From contig CAJYAD010000006.1 in assembly GCA_913064775.1 (NCBI GenBank), positions 104,761 through 168,760 on the forward strand: 64,000 nt of DNA. The letters are read 5' to 3'. Below are positions 51,108-59,368 of this stretch, one piece after another (within the stretch, counting starts at the first letter, position 1; each line of letters begins with the position of its first letter). Below the pieces are notes generated by a model. The model saw only the letters and a list, made by a program, of their open reading frames with translations. It was not told the origin of the DNA and did not search any database. Origin of the DNA: an uncultured Albidovulum sp. GTDB taxonomy: Bacteria > Pseudomonadota > Alphaproteobacteria > Rhodobacterales > Rhodobacteraceae. A program made the position numbers and the translations under genes.

Positions 51108-52499
51108 TTGTCGATCGCCCTGCTTTTCCTCGGCATCATCGCCCTGCTGCTGATCGGCGTGCCGATCGCGGTGGCGCTGGGCCTGTCGTCGATCATCTTC
51201 CTTCTGGTGGAATCGAACGCCTCGCTCGCCTCGGTCGCGCAGACCTTCTATCAGGCGATGCAGGGCCATTACACGCTGCTGGCGATCCCGTTCTTCATCC
51301 TCGCCTCGACCTTCATGTCCACCGGCGGCGTGGCGCGGCGGATCATCCGGTTCTCGATCTCGCTGGTCGGCCACCTGCACGGCGGTCTCGCCATCGCCGG
51401 CGTGCTGGCCTGCATGATGTTCGCCGCCCTTTCGGGATCGTCGCCCGCGACGGTGGTGGCGATCGGATCCATCGTCATCGCGGCGATGCGCCAGATCGGC
51501 TATACCAAGGACTTCGCCGCCGGCGTGATCTGCAACGCGGGCACGCTGGGCATCCTGATCCCGCCGTCGATCGTGATGGTCGTCTATGCCTCGGCCACCG
51601 ATGTCTCAGTCGGCCGGATGTTCCTTGCCGGCGTCATCCCCGGCCTCGTCGCAGGCACCATGCTGATGACCGCGATCTATGTCATCGCGCGGATCAAGGG
51701 CCTGCCCAAGGGCGAGTGGCTAGGCTGGGGCGAGATCGGCCGCAGCTTCCGCGACGCCTTCTGGGGCCTGATGCTGATCGTCATCATCATGGTGGGCATC
51801 TACGGCATCCCGGGCATCACCGCGGGCCTCTTCACCCCCACCGAAGCGGCCGCCGTGGCCTCGGTCTACGCCTTCATCGTCGCGATCTTCGTCTACCGCG
51901 ACATGGGCCCGCTCGCGACGCCCGGGGGCACGCCGGTGCCGCTCTGGCGCCAACCCTCGGCGCTGATCACCGGCTTCTTCCACGAAGACACCCGCCGCGC
52001 GCTGTACGAGGCCGGCAAGCTCTCGATCACGCTGATGTTCATCATCGCCAACGCGCTGATCCTGAAACAGGTGCTGACCGACCAGCAGGTGCCCCAGCGC
52101 ATCGCCGAGACGATGCTGGGCGCCGGGCTGAACCAGATCACCTTCCTGATCGTCGTCAACCTGATCCTGTTGATCGGCGGCCAGTTCATGGAACCCTCGG
52201 GCCTGATCGTTATCGTCGCGCCGATCGTCTTCCCGATGGCGATCAACCTGGGCGTCGACCCGATCCACCTGGGCATCATCATGGTGGTGAACATGGAAAT
52301 CGGCATGATCACCCCACCGGTGGGCCTGAACCTCTTCGTCACCTCCGGCGTCGCCGGCATGTCGGTGATGCGCGTGGTGAAGGCGGCGCTGCCGTTCCTC
52401 GGCATCCTCTTCCTGTTCCTGATCCTGGTGACCTACGTCCCCTGGCTCTCGACCTGGCTGCCGACGATGCAACTCGGCCCGGAAAGGGTTTCCCACTAA
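51108..52499 (+). CDS. dctM: TRAP transporter large permease
   Basis: A 463-residue membrane protein with about 12 hydrophobic helices. PFFILASTFMSTGGVARRII, MMFAALSGSSPATVVAIGSI and GTLGILIPPSIVMVVYA are conserved DctM segments; NMEIGMITPPVGLNLFV ends the transport core. The start is TTG 51108, supported by GAGGA eight bases upstream and the family N terminus (MSIALLFLG). Transport is Na+- or H+-driven. Confidence 0.94.
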   Translation: MSIALLFLGIIALLLIGVPIAVALGLSSIIFLLVESNASLASVAQTFYQAMQGHYTLLAIPFFILASTFMSTGGVARRIIRFSISLVGHLHGGLAIAGVLACMMFAALSGSSPATVVAIGSIVIAAMRQIGYTKDFAAGVICNAGTLGILIPPSIVMVVYASATDVSVGRMFLAGVIPGLVAGTMLMTAIYVIARIKGLPKGEWLGWGEIGRSFRDAFWGLMLIVIIMVGIYGIPGITAGLFTPTEAAAVASVYAFIVAIFVYRDMGPLATPGGTPVPLWRQPSALITGFFHEDTRRALYEAGKLSITLMFIIANALILKQVLTDQQVPQRIAETMLGAGLNQITFLIVVNLILLIGGQFMEPSGLIVIVAPIVFPMAINLGVDPIHLGIIMVVNMEIGMITPPVGLNLFVTSGVAGMSVMRVVKAALPFLGILFLFLILVTYVPWLSTWLPTMQLGPERVSH

Positions 52500-52500
52500 T

Positions 52501-52556
52501 TCTTTCTTTCTGGCTCAAATATCCCGGGGGGCGCAGGGGGGCAGCGCCCCCCGCCT
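52501..52556. repeat. BIME-like intergenic repeat, arm B (copy 4)
   Basis: TCTTTCTTTCTGGCTCAAATATCCCGGGGGGCG followed by the hairpin GGGGGGCAGCGCCCCCC. It begins directly after the dctM stop codon and ends 14 bp before the convergent hisI stop, so it can serve both genes as terminator. Confidence 0.8.
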
Positions 52557-52569
52557 CCGGCCACGCCAC

Positions 52570-52926
52570 TCACACCATCGGCGCCATGATCTCGACTTCC
52601 TCGCCCCCCCGCAGCGCGGTGTAGAAGCACGACCGCCGGTTGGTATGGCACGCCGGCCCCTCCTGCGCGACCTGCACCAACAGGCAATCGCGGTCGCAAT
52701 CCACCCGCATCTCGATCAGCCGCTGGGTATGGCCCGAGGTCTCTCCCTTCACCCAGAAGGCCTGACGCGAGCGCGACCAATAGGTCACCCGCCCGGTCTT
52801 TAGCGTCTGCGCCACGGCGTCGGCGTTCATCCAGGCCATCATCAGCACCTCTCCGGTGGCGCTTTCCTGGGCGATCACCGGGATCAGCCCGTTCGCGTCA
52901 TAGGTCAGGGTCGCGGGGTCGAACAT
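52570..52926 (-). CDS. hisI: Phosphoribosyl-AMP cyclohydrolase
   Basis: A 118-residue HisI, without fused HisE. Zn/Mg residues lie in VDCDRDCLLVQVAQEGPACHTNRRSCFY (Cys and Asp cluster, about residues 76-103), and YWSRSRQAFWVKGETSG is the substrate loop. It catalyses the third step of histidine synthesis. The rest of his is not in the window. Divergent from the IscU-like gene with 64 bp between starts. Confidence 0.96.
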   Translation of the reverse strand: MFDPATLTYDANGLIPVIAQESATGEVLMMAWMNADAVAQTLKTGRVTYWSRSRQAFWVKGETSGHTQRLIEMRVDCDRDCLLVQVAQEGPACHTNRRSCFYTALRGGEEVEIMAPMV

Positions 52927-52990
52927 CTTCGTTCCTTTGCAAAACGTGGTTGCTGAACTATCTAGGGGGCAAAGCTTCGCGAGAAAAGAC

Positions 52991-53443
52991 ATGAGCGCCG
53001 AGACAGACCTCGTCAAACTCTATTCCGGCCGGATCCTGGAACTGGCCGCCGACATCCCGCATCTCGGCCGGCTCGATGCCCCGATGGCCAGCGTCAAGCG
53101 CCGCTCGCCGCTCTGTGGCTCTACCGTGACGGTGGATCTGGATGTCGCGGACGGCCGCATCAGCCGCTTTGCTCAGGACGTGAAGGCCTGCGCCTTGGGC
53201 CAGGCCTCGGCCTCGGTGGTCGGCGCCCAGGTGATCGGCCGCAGCCGCGCCGAGGTCGAAGCCGCCCGCGACCAGCTGCGCGCCATGCTGAAGGAGGCCG
53301 GGCCAGTGCCCGACGCCCCCTTCGACGGGCTAGAGGTGCTGCTGCCGGCGCGCGATTACAAGAACCGCCACGCCTCGATCCTGCTGGCGCTCGATGCCAC
53401 CGCCGAGGCGATGGCCGAGGCCGAAAAGCAAGCCTGCGCGTGA
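52991..53443 (+). CDS. Iron-sulfur scaffold-like protein (IscU/NifU N-terminal type)
   Basis: A 150-residue protein with the IscU fold pattern. Two of the three cluster cysteines are in place, Cys42 (SPLCGSTVT) and Cys67 (VKACALGQASAS). The third ligand position, usually in an RxKCA motif near the C terminus, reads RHAS, with Ser129. An extra Cys149 is at the very end. Either a variant scaffold or a Fe-S related protein with altered ligands. It is isolated from isc or suf genes. Confidence 0.88.
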   Translation: MSAETDLVKLYSGRILELAADIPHLGRLDAPMASVKRRSPLCGSTVTVDLDVADGRISRFAQDVKACALGQASASVVGAQVIGRSRAEVEAARDQLRAMLKEAGPVPDAPFDGLEVLLPARDYKNRHASILLALDATAEAMAEAEKQACA

Positions 53444-53483
53444 CCCCGCCCTGCGCCTGACGGCGCGCCCCGGGCGGTAAGGG

Positions 53484-53500
53484 GCTTGGCGGCGCCAAGC
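53484..53500. terminator. Short hairpin between IscU-like gene and phoB
   Basis: GCTTGGC-GGC-GCCAAGC, a compact 7-bp hairpin between two convergent genes, without a U-run. It may slow or end transcription from either side. Confidence 0.35.
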
Positions 53501-53540
53501 GGCAATTCCCGCCTCGCGCACCATGCCCCTAGGCCCCGCC

Positions 53541-54230
53541 CTACCCCAGCGCGTAGCCCGCTCCGCGCACCGTGCGCACCGGATCCTCGCCGCCATGCTG
53601 GCACAGCGCCTTGCGCAGCCGTCCGATATGAACGTCCACCGTGCGGGTGTCGACATAGATGTCGCGGCCCCAGACCCGGTCCAGCAATTGCTCGCGACTC
53701 CAGACCCGGCCGGGCTTTTCCATGAAGGTCGCCAGCAGCCGGAACTCTGTCGGGCCCAGCTTCAGCACCTCCTCGCGGCGGTAGACGCGGTGGCTTTCAC
53801 TGTCGAGCTTGATATCCTCGAACTCCAGCACCGCCCCCACGGTCGAGGGCCGCACCCGGCGCAGCTGCGCGCGCACCCGCGCCATCAGCTCAACCACCGA
53901 ATAGGGCTTGATGACGTAATCGTCCGCCCCGGTTTCCAGCCCGCGCACCCGGTCAACTTCCTCGGAACGCGCCGACAGCATGATGATCGGCGTGCCCCGC
54001 GTGTCGGCCCGGGTCTTCAGCTGACGGCAGACCTCGATCCCCGAGACGCCCGGCAACATCCAGTCGAGCACCACGATGTCGGGGGTTTCCTCATCCACCA
54101 GCATCAGCGCCTCGTCGCCGGTCTCGGCCCGGATCACCCGGAACCCCTCGGCCTCAAGGTTGTAGGCCAGAACCTCGCGCTGCGCCGGTTCGTCCTCGAC
54201 CACCAGAACGGAAGGGGCCTCGCGTGCCAT
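53541..54230 (-). CDS. phoB: Phosphate regulon response regulator
   Basis: A 229-residue OmpR-family regulator. Receiver domain with VLVVEDEPAQREVL, the phospho-acceptor in VVLDWMLPG (about Asp53), and SARSEEVDRVRGLETGADDYVIKPY; C-terminal winged helix with LGPTEFRLLATFMEKPGRVWSREQLLDRVWGRDIYVDTRTVDVHI. Its start shares one base with the phoU stop. It activates Pho-box promoters under phosphate limitation. Confidence 0.96.
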   Translation of the reverse strand: MAREAPSVLVVEDEPAQREVLAYNLEAEGFRVIRAETGDEALMLVDEETPDIVVLDWMLPGVSGIEVCRQLKTRADTRGTPIIMLSARSEEVDRVRGLETGADDYVIKPYSVVELMARVRAQLRRVRPSTVGAVLEFEDIKLDSESHRVYRREEVLKLGPTEFRLLATFMEKPGRVWSREQLLDRVWGRDIYVDTRTVDVHIGRLRKALCQHGGEDPVRTVRGAGYALG

Positions 54231-54961
54231 CAGGCCTGACCCTCCGCCGCCGTACCCATCGCGTAAGAGGTCCGATCCCCCTTGGGCCGCGCCTCCTCGG
54301 GCATCTTGCCGGTGACCAGATAGATCACCTGCTCGGCGATCGTGGTGGCGTGGTCGCCCATGCGCTCGATGTTCTTGGCGATGAAATGCAGATGCATGCA
54401 GGCGGTAATGTTGCGCGGATCCTCCATCATATGGGTCAGGAATTCGCGAAACAGCGCGTTGTACATCTGGTCGACATCCTGATCGCGCTGGCGCACGTCG
54501 GCGGCCAGTTCCTGATCGCGCTGGATATAGGCGTCAAGCGCATCCTTCAGCATCAGCTCGACCTCCTTCGCCATCCGCCGGATCGCGCCGCCCGCGCCCT
54601 CGATCGCCGGCATCTGCGACAGCACGGTCGAGCGCTTGGCAAGGTTCTTGGCGTAATCGCCGACCCGTTCCAGGCTGGCCGAGATCTTCATCACGCTCAG
54701 CACCGTGCGCAGGTCCGACGCGGTGGGGGCGCGCAGCGCGATCACCCGCGCGGCCTCTTCCGTCACCTGCTGGTCGAGCGCGTCGATCAGCTTGTCATTG
54801 GCGCGCACCCGGTCGGCCAATTCCTCATCGCGGGTCTCGAGCGCGCGCGAGGCGTCGAGGATCGCGCTTTCGACCAGCCCGCCCATCTTCATGATCATCG
54901 CCTGGATCGCCTCCAGGTCGCGATCGAAGGCGGCGGCGATATGGGTGGTCTCGATACTCAT
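54230..54961 (-). CDS. phoU: Phosphate transport system regulator PhoU
   Basis: A 243-residue protein with two three-helix PhoU repeats. Metal-binding acidic signatures are SASLERVGDYAKNLAKR and IAKNIERMGDHATTIAEQ. It inhibits PhoR through the Pst transporter when phosphate is plentiful. ATG 54961; the open frame upstream to 55141 is a GC artefact. The upstream leader of 188 bp leads to a strong Pho-box array. Confidence 0.96.
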   Translation of the reverse strand: MSIETTHIAAAFDRDLEAIQAMIMKMGGLVESAILDASRALETRDEELADRVRANDKLIDALDQQVTEEAARVIALRAPTASDLRTVLSVMKISASLERVGDYAKNLAKRSTVLSQMPAIEGAGGAIRRMAKEVELMLKDALDAYIQRDQELAADVRQRDQDVDQMYNALFREFLTHMMEDPRNITACMHLHFIAKNIERMGDHATTIAEQVIYLVTGKMPEEARPKGDRTSYAMGTAAEGQA

Positions 54962-55148
54962 GTCCTGCTCTCCTGCCCGGCGCGGCCGGCGCTGTCTTGT
55001 GGTGAAGGCCCTTCTGGCCCCGAAGTCTAGCAGATCGCCCGGCCGAATGAAGGCGCTCTTCGCCCCGGATCCGGACCTGGCCCTGGTCCCGGCCCTGGTC
55101 CCGGCCTGCCCCCTTTGGGTCCATCTACGACAGCAGCGCAATGGTTTT

Positions 55149-55177
55149 GTGACCAGATTGTAACGGCTTCATGACGG
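55149..55177 (-). promoter_or_regulatory. Triple Pho-box upstream of phoU
   Basis: On the minus strand: CCGTCAT (55177-55171), CCGTTAC (55166-55160) and TGGTCAC (55155-55149), three heptamers at an exact 11-bp period. This is the PhoB-binding repeat pattern (CTGTCAT-N4 units). It lies between phoR and phoU and points at phoU-phoB. Confidence 0.75.
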
Positions 55178-55191
55178 GGGCCAGCGCCCGC

Positions 55192-56256
55192 CTATGACAC
55201 CGGCGCCGCTGGCAGGATCACGGTAAAGCGGCTGCCCTTGCCCGGCGCGCTCTCGATGCGGAACCGGCCGCGGTGGCGGTTGACGATATGCTTGACGATC
55301 GCCAGCCCCAGCCCGGTGCCGCCCTGCTCGCGCGAGCGGTGGCTGTCGACGCGGTAGAACCGTTCGGTCAGACGCGGGATATGCACCGGCTCGATACCCT
55401 CGCCGCGGTCGACGACCGACACCACCACCGCCGGGCCGCGCAGGCCGGGATCGCGCGCCTCGCGCCGGATGCCGATACTCACCCGCTGGCCGGTGGCGCC
55501 GTATTTCACCGCGTTCTCGATCAGGTTGCTGAACACCTGCGACATCTGATCGGAATCGGCCAGCACCTCGGCCGGGCCGCCCTGCGGGTCGTCCAGCTCG
55601 ATCGTCACGCCGGCGGCTTCGGCCATCGGGCGCAGCGTGGTCATCGCCGCCTGCACCCGGCCCAGCACGTCGACCCGGGACGACGGGCGCACCCGCTCCT
55701 CGGCCTCGACCCGGCTCAGCGACAGCAGATCGCTGACCAGCCGGTTCATCCGCCCGGCCTCGCGCTCCATGATCCCCAGAAACCGCTCGCGCGCGACCGG
55801 GTCATCCTTGGCGGCGCCCTTCAGCGTCTCGATGAAACCCAGCAACGCGGTCAGCGGGGTGCGCAACTCATGGCTGACATTGGCGACGAAATCGCGGCGC
55901 ATCTGGGTGGCCTTGACCAGATCGCTGGTGTCCTCGAAGCTGACCAGAACGCCGCCACCGGCAACCGGGGCGGTCAGCACGCTCCAGGCGGTCTCATGCC
56001 CGCCGGCGGCCGAGACGGTGATCTGCGCCTGTCCCGGCTGGCGCAGGCGCTTGGTGCTTTCGACCGCGTCCAGCACGCTGGGCTGGCGCATCACGGTGAC
56101 ATGGTGGCGCCCGGTCAGGCCGCGACCATAGATCGCCTCGGCCCCGTCGTTGGTGGCGCGGATCCGTTCGTCCGCACCGATCAGCACCAGAGGCTGCGGA
56201 ACCCCCGCGATCAGAGAGGTCACCAGTTCCGATTCCATGCGCCGCGCTCCGTCCAT
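55192..56256 (-). CDS. phoR: PhoR-type sensor histidine kinase lacking membrane segments
   Basis: A 354-residue kinase. PAS domain from about residue 10 (PLVLIGADERIRATNDGAEAIYG), HisKA with FVANVSHELRTPLTALLGF (phospho-His), then N box VFSNLIENAVKYG, G1 DRGEGI, F and G2 GGTGLGLAIVKHIVNRH. No hydrophobic segment is present before the PAS domain even in the longer frame to 56445, so it seems soluble. ATG 56256 or 56238 is likely. It is followed, after the Pho-box, by phoU-phoB. Confidence 0.93.
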   Translation of the reverse strand: MDGARRMESELVTSLIAGVPQPLVLIGADERIRATNDGAEAIYGRGLTGRHHVTVMRQPSVLDAVESTKRLRQPGQAQITVSAAGGHETAWSVLTAPVAGGGVLVSFEDTSDLVKATQMRRDFVANVSHELRTPLTALLGFIETLKGAAKDDPVARERFLGIMEREAGRMNRLVSDLLSLSRVEAEERVRPSSRVDVLGRVQAAMTTLRPMAEAAGVTIELDDPQGGPAEVLADSDQMSQVFSNLIENAVKYGATGQRVSIGIRREARDPGLRGPAVVVSVVDRGEGIEPVHIPRLTERFYRVDSHRSREQGGTGLGLAIVKHIVNRHRGRFRIESAPGKGSRFTVILPAAPVS

Positions 56257-56603
56257 TGCCGCGCGCAACCTGCGCCAGACGCCAGCCCAAGTAAACCGCG
56301 CCGGGTGCCGGGCCGACGCGGGCTGTTGGTCGCGGCCCGACCCACGGCTCCCCCCCCGGTCCCCTCGCCGCGCAAACCCGCCACCGGCCCAAGGTCCCGA
56401 TGGCGCCCCCCAATGGCGCCCCCCCGGTGATCGTCGGACCAGCACGGCGACAAAGAGCGCTCACCTCTTTCATTGTTCCCCAAATAGGCCGGGGGCGCAG
56501 AGCGCAGAGCCCCCGCCCCACGCCCCCCCTTGCGTCGTAGCGCGCGCCTGCTACTCTCTTTTTTGGTGGACGGGGACATCGCACCTTTCGGGGAGGGCGC
56601 GAC
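56257..56603. other. Divergent intergenic region phoR / 103-residue ORF
   Basis: About 347 bp. It contains a GGCGCCCCCC(C/A)A direct duplication near 56402-56421 and the degenerate repeat copy 5 (56466-56520). The right end (56560-56603) carries GGGAGG before the small gene. No other gene; promoter hexamers were not clear. Confidence 0.5.
56466..56520. repeat. BIME-like intergenic repeat, variant arm B (copy 5)
   Basis: CTTTCATTGTTCCCCAAATAGGCCGGGGGCGCAGAGCGCAGAGCCCCCGCC keeps the pyrimidine/AAATA/CCGGGGG order and the CAGAGCCCCCG end, with a changed middle. A shorter relative, TTTCATTGTTCCCAAAATACACCCGC, lies after aroQ at 46698-46723. Confidence 0.6.
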
Positions 56604-56915
56604 ATGCCACGAATTCTAGTGATCGAAGCCATGCTGCCGGGCACTGCAGGCGGCGAGGTGCTCGGGGTGCGCTGGCCGCAACTCGACGCGGCCTGCCTCG
56701 AACGGATACGGCCCGCGCTGGTGGTCTGCCCGCTGCTGACCCCCGATTTCGACGCGATCGAGGCGATCGAGCGGCTGGGCTGGCAGGGCAGGCTGCATGT
56801 GCTGCTGCCGGCGCTGCCAAATCCGGGCCTCGTGCGCAGGGAATTGCAGTCCTTCGCCCGTGACACTGCGCCGGCGATCACCGTCGAGGTGCTGGAAACC
56901 TTGGCCGCGCTATGA
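56604..56915 (+). CDS. Small conserved-looking protein of unknown function
   Basis: A 103-residue protein (MPRILVIEAMLPG...), alternating strands and helices like a truncated receiver/Rossmann fold: RILVIEAMLPG, RPALVVCPLLTPDFDAIEAIERLG, RLHVLLPALPNPGLVRREL. It has GGGAGG 9-10 bases before the ATG and coding-type third-position GC. It ends 6 bp inside the convergent metC-like gene. No phospho-acceptor Asp at the expected place. Function unknown. Confidence 0.7.
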   Translation: MPRILVIEAMLPGTAGGEVLGVRWPQLDAACLERIRPALVVCPLLTPDFDAIEAIERLGWQGRLHVLLPALPNPGLVRRELQSFARDTAPAITVEVLETLAAL

Positions 56916-58094
56916 CGCCGCCGCCACGCCAGCGCTGAAATCGCGCAGCAGCAGCGCGATCTCCTCGACGCCGACCGAGATGCGAAAGAAGCCCTCGGAA
57001 ATGCCGGCACGGGCGCGCGCCTCGGGTGCCACGTTGCGATGCGACGAGGAATTGGAATGCGACAGCGTCGTGCCGATGTCGCCCAGGGTCGGGGCAAAGG
57101 CCACCTCGGGCATCGCGCGCACCAGCGCATTGGCCGCCGCGCGCCCGCCTTCCAGCTCGAACGAGACCATGTTGCCGCCGCGCGCGCCCAACAGCGCCAC
57201 CGCGCGGTTGTGGTCGGGGTGGTCGTGCCGCGTGGGGTAGATCACCCGCCGCACGCCCTTCAGCCCGGCCAGGTGATCGGCCAGCGCGCGGGCGTTTTCC
57301 TCGGCCCGGTCGTAGCGCAGATTGAAGCTCATCAGCCCGCGCTCGGCCAGCCAGCAATCGAAGGGGCTGGGCGTCATGCCCGTGGTCACCGCGAAATCGT
57401 AGATCGCGCGGCGCAGCGCGGGATCCTTCGCCGCGACATAGCCCAGCGTCGCGTCGGAATGGCCGGCCAGCAGCTTGGTCACCGAATGGATCACGATATC
57501 GGCGCCATGATCGAGCGGCCTGTAGCCGCGCGGCGTGGTGAAGGTGTTGTCGACCGCCAGCAGCACGCCGCGCTCGGCGCAGATCCGGGCGATGCCCTCC
57601 ATATCGGCCACCCGCAGCGTCGGGTTCGAGACGACCTCGACCAGCACCATGCGGGTCTCGGGCCGGATCGCGGCCTCCAGCGTGCGGATATCGGTCGGAT
57701 CGAACAGGCCGGTCTGGATGCCGAAGCGGGCCAGATCCTGGGTCATCAACCGCAGCGACCGGCCGTAAAGCTGATCGCCCCCCAGCACATGATCGCCCGC
57801 GCCCAGGATCCCCATCAGCGCCGCGCTGACCGCCGCCATCCCCGAGCCGGTGATCAGCCCACCCTCGGCACCTTCCAGCATGTCGATCTTGCGCGCCAGC
57901 ACATCGGCGTTCGGATGGCCTTCGCGCGCGTAGGTATAGCCCGCGACCGCGCCGCCATATTGCGCATCCAGCTCATCCGGGCTTTCCGAGGCATAGACCA
58001 CCGAGGGCTGCAGCGGCGTGCCGACGGCGCGGCTGACGCTGTCAGGCCAGGCCATGCGCCGGACGAGGGTTTCAGGGGCTTTGCGGTCGGTCAT
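56910..58094 (-). CDS. metC: Cystathionine beta-lyase-type PLP enzyme (Cys/Met metabolism)
   Basis: A 394-residue trans-sulfuration family enzyme. PSVVYASESPDELDA near the N terminus, YAREGHPNADVLARKI, GSGMAAVSAALMGIL, VDNTFTTPRGYRPLDHGADIVIHSVTKLLAGHSDATLG contains the PLP lysine (about 210), and GTTLSHSNSSSHRN the C-terminal Arg/Ser region. Beta-lyase is the likeliest activity, but cystathionine gamma-lyase or O-acetylhomoserine sulfhydrylase relatives look alike. ATG 58094 has GGAGG five bases upstream. Confidence 0.85.
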   Translation of the reverse strand: MTDRKAPETLVRRMAWPDSVSRAVGTPLQPSVVYASESPDELDAQYGGAVAGYTYAREGHPNADVLARKIDMLEGAEGGLITGSGMAAVSAALMGILGAGDHVLGGDQLYGRSLRLMTQDLARFGIQTGLFDPTDIRTLEAAIRPETRMVLVEVVSNPTLRVADMEGIARICAERGVLLAVDNTFTTPRGYRPLDHGADIVIHSVTKLLAGHSDATLGYVAAKDPALRRAIYDFAVTTGMTPSPFDCWLAERGLMSFNLRYDRAEENARALADHLAGLKGVRRVIYPTRHDHPDHNRAVALLGARGGNMVSFELEGGRAAANALVRAMPEVAFAPTLGDIGTTLSHSNSSSHRNVAPEARARAGISEGFFRISVGVEEIALLLRDFSAGVAAAS

Positions 58095-58165
58095 CGAGGC
58101 CTCCATCTGTCGCGCCTTTGGTGGCATGAGCCGGAAAGCCCCACAAGAGCATTTCTTCGGGCACG

Positions 58166-58200
58166 ACCGCATGGGGGGTTTGGGGGCAGAGCCCCCGCTG
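58166..58200. repeat. Hairpin fragment of the BIME-like repeat
   Basis: GCATGGGGGGTTTGGGGGCAGAGCCCCCGCTGCC retains only the GGGGGCAGAGCCCCC hairpin of arm B. It lies 5 bp after the gamma carbonic anhydrase stop on the minus strand, where it would act as a terminator. Confidence 0.55.
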
Positions 58201-58204
58201 CCTG

Positions 58205-58729
58205 TCAGACTGGCTTCAAGCCGGCCCGGAAGCGGCGCATGTTGGCCTGATAGCCGCGCGCGGCGCCGGCCAGCGCCTGTTGCGCGGGTTCGTCGAGCTG
58301 GCGCACCACCTTCCCCGGCGCGCCCATGACCAGTGCGCCGTCGGGGATTTCCTTGCCCTCGGGGATCAGCGCCCCGGCGCCGATCAGGCAGCCGCGGCCG
58401 ATCTTCGCGCCGTTCAGCACGATCGCGCCCATGCCGATCAGGCTGCCGTCGCCGATCGTGCAGCCGTGCAGCATCACCTTGTGGCCGATGGTGCAATTCT
58501 CGCCGATCGTCAGTGGATAGCCCATATCGGTGTGAAAGACGCAGCTCTCCTGCACGTTGGATCCGGCGCCGACGGTGATCGCCTCATTATCGCCGCGCAG
58601 GGTGCACCCGAACCAGACCGAAGCCGCCGATCCCAGCACCACCCGGCCGATCAGATTGGCGTCGGGCGCGACCCAGTAATCGCCGTCTTCGGGAAATTGC
58701 GGGGCCTGCCCGTCCAATTCATAGATCAT
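58205..58729 (-). CDS. Gamma-class carbonic anhydrase-like protein
   Basis: A 174-residue left-handed beta-helix protein of hexapeptide repeats ([29 protein letters not shown]). The zinc histidines are in [13 protein letters not shown] and [11 protein letters not shown]. It belongs to the YrdA/CaiE/PaaY group; carbonic anhydrase activity is often absent or latent. It overlaps gmk by 4 bp. Confidence 0.92.
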   Translation of the reverse strand: MIYELDGQAPQFPEDGDYWVAPDANLIGRVVLGSAASVWFGCTLRGDNEAITVGAGSNVQESCVFHTDMGYPLTIGENCTIGHKVMLHGCTIGDGSLIGMGAIVLNGAKIGRGCLIGAGALIPEGKEIPDGALVMGAPGKVVRQLDEPAQQALAGAARGYQANMRRFRAGLKPV

Positions 58730-59364
58730 CGCGCCTCGAACTCCTCGTTCAATCCGCGCACGAAATCGCTGAGCCAGGGCTGGCGGTCGGCCCGCGCCCG
58801 TTCGGCCATCAGGATGGTGCGCAGCTCCTCCTCCGCCCGGTCCAGATCGCGGTTGATCAGGACGTAATCATATTCGCCCCAATGGCTGATCTCGTCACGG
58901 CTTTTCGCCATCCGCCCGGCGATCACCGCGTCGCTGTCCTGGGCCCGGCCCCGCAGCCGCGATTCCAGATCGGCGATCGAGGGCGGCAGGATGAAGATCG
59001 ACACCACATCATGCGCCAGAACCGAGCGGCGCACCTGCTGCCCGCCCTGCCAGTCGATGTCGAGGATCACGTCATGGCCCCCGGCCAGCCGCGCCTCGAC
59101 CGGGCCCTTCGGCGTGCCATAGCGGTTGCCGAAGACCTCGGCATGTTCCAGCATCTCGCCCGCCGCCACCATCTCGGCGAAGGCCGCCTGCGTGCGGAAG
59201 AAATATTCGCGCCCGTCCACCTCGCCCGGCCGCGGCGCGCGGGTGGTGGCGGACACCGAGAACGACATGTTCGCGTCCCAGTCCATCAGCCGCTGCGCCA
59301 GCGTCGACTTGCCCGCGCCCGAGGGCGAGGACAGGATCACCAACAGGCCGCGCCGCACCGGCAT
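58726..59364 (-). CDS. gmk: Guanylate kinase
   Basis: A 212-residue GMP kinase. P-loop [15 protein letters not shown] at residues 12-26, [19 protein letters not shown] (GMP binding), [14 protein letters not shown] and [15 protein letters not shown]. It follows yicC with 4 bp between, as is common in alphaproteobacteria. Confidence 0.97.
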   Translation of the reverse strand: MPVRRGLLVILSSPSGAGKSTLAQRLMDWDANMSFSVSATTRAPRPGEVDGREYFFRTQAAFAEMVAAGEMLEHAEVFGNRYGTPKGPVEARLAGGHDVILDIDWQGGQQVRRSVLAHDVVSIFILPPSIADLESRLRGRAQDSDAVIAGRMAKSRDEISHWGEYDYVLINRDLDRAEEELRTILMAERARADRQPWLSDFVRGLNEEFEAR

Positions 59365-59368
59365 GAGC

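Noticed and set aside
55075..55105. Tandem CCCTGGTCCCGGC units upstream of phoU
   Set aside because: Two units only, no Pho-box similarity; taken as slippage.
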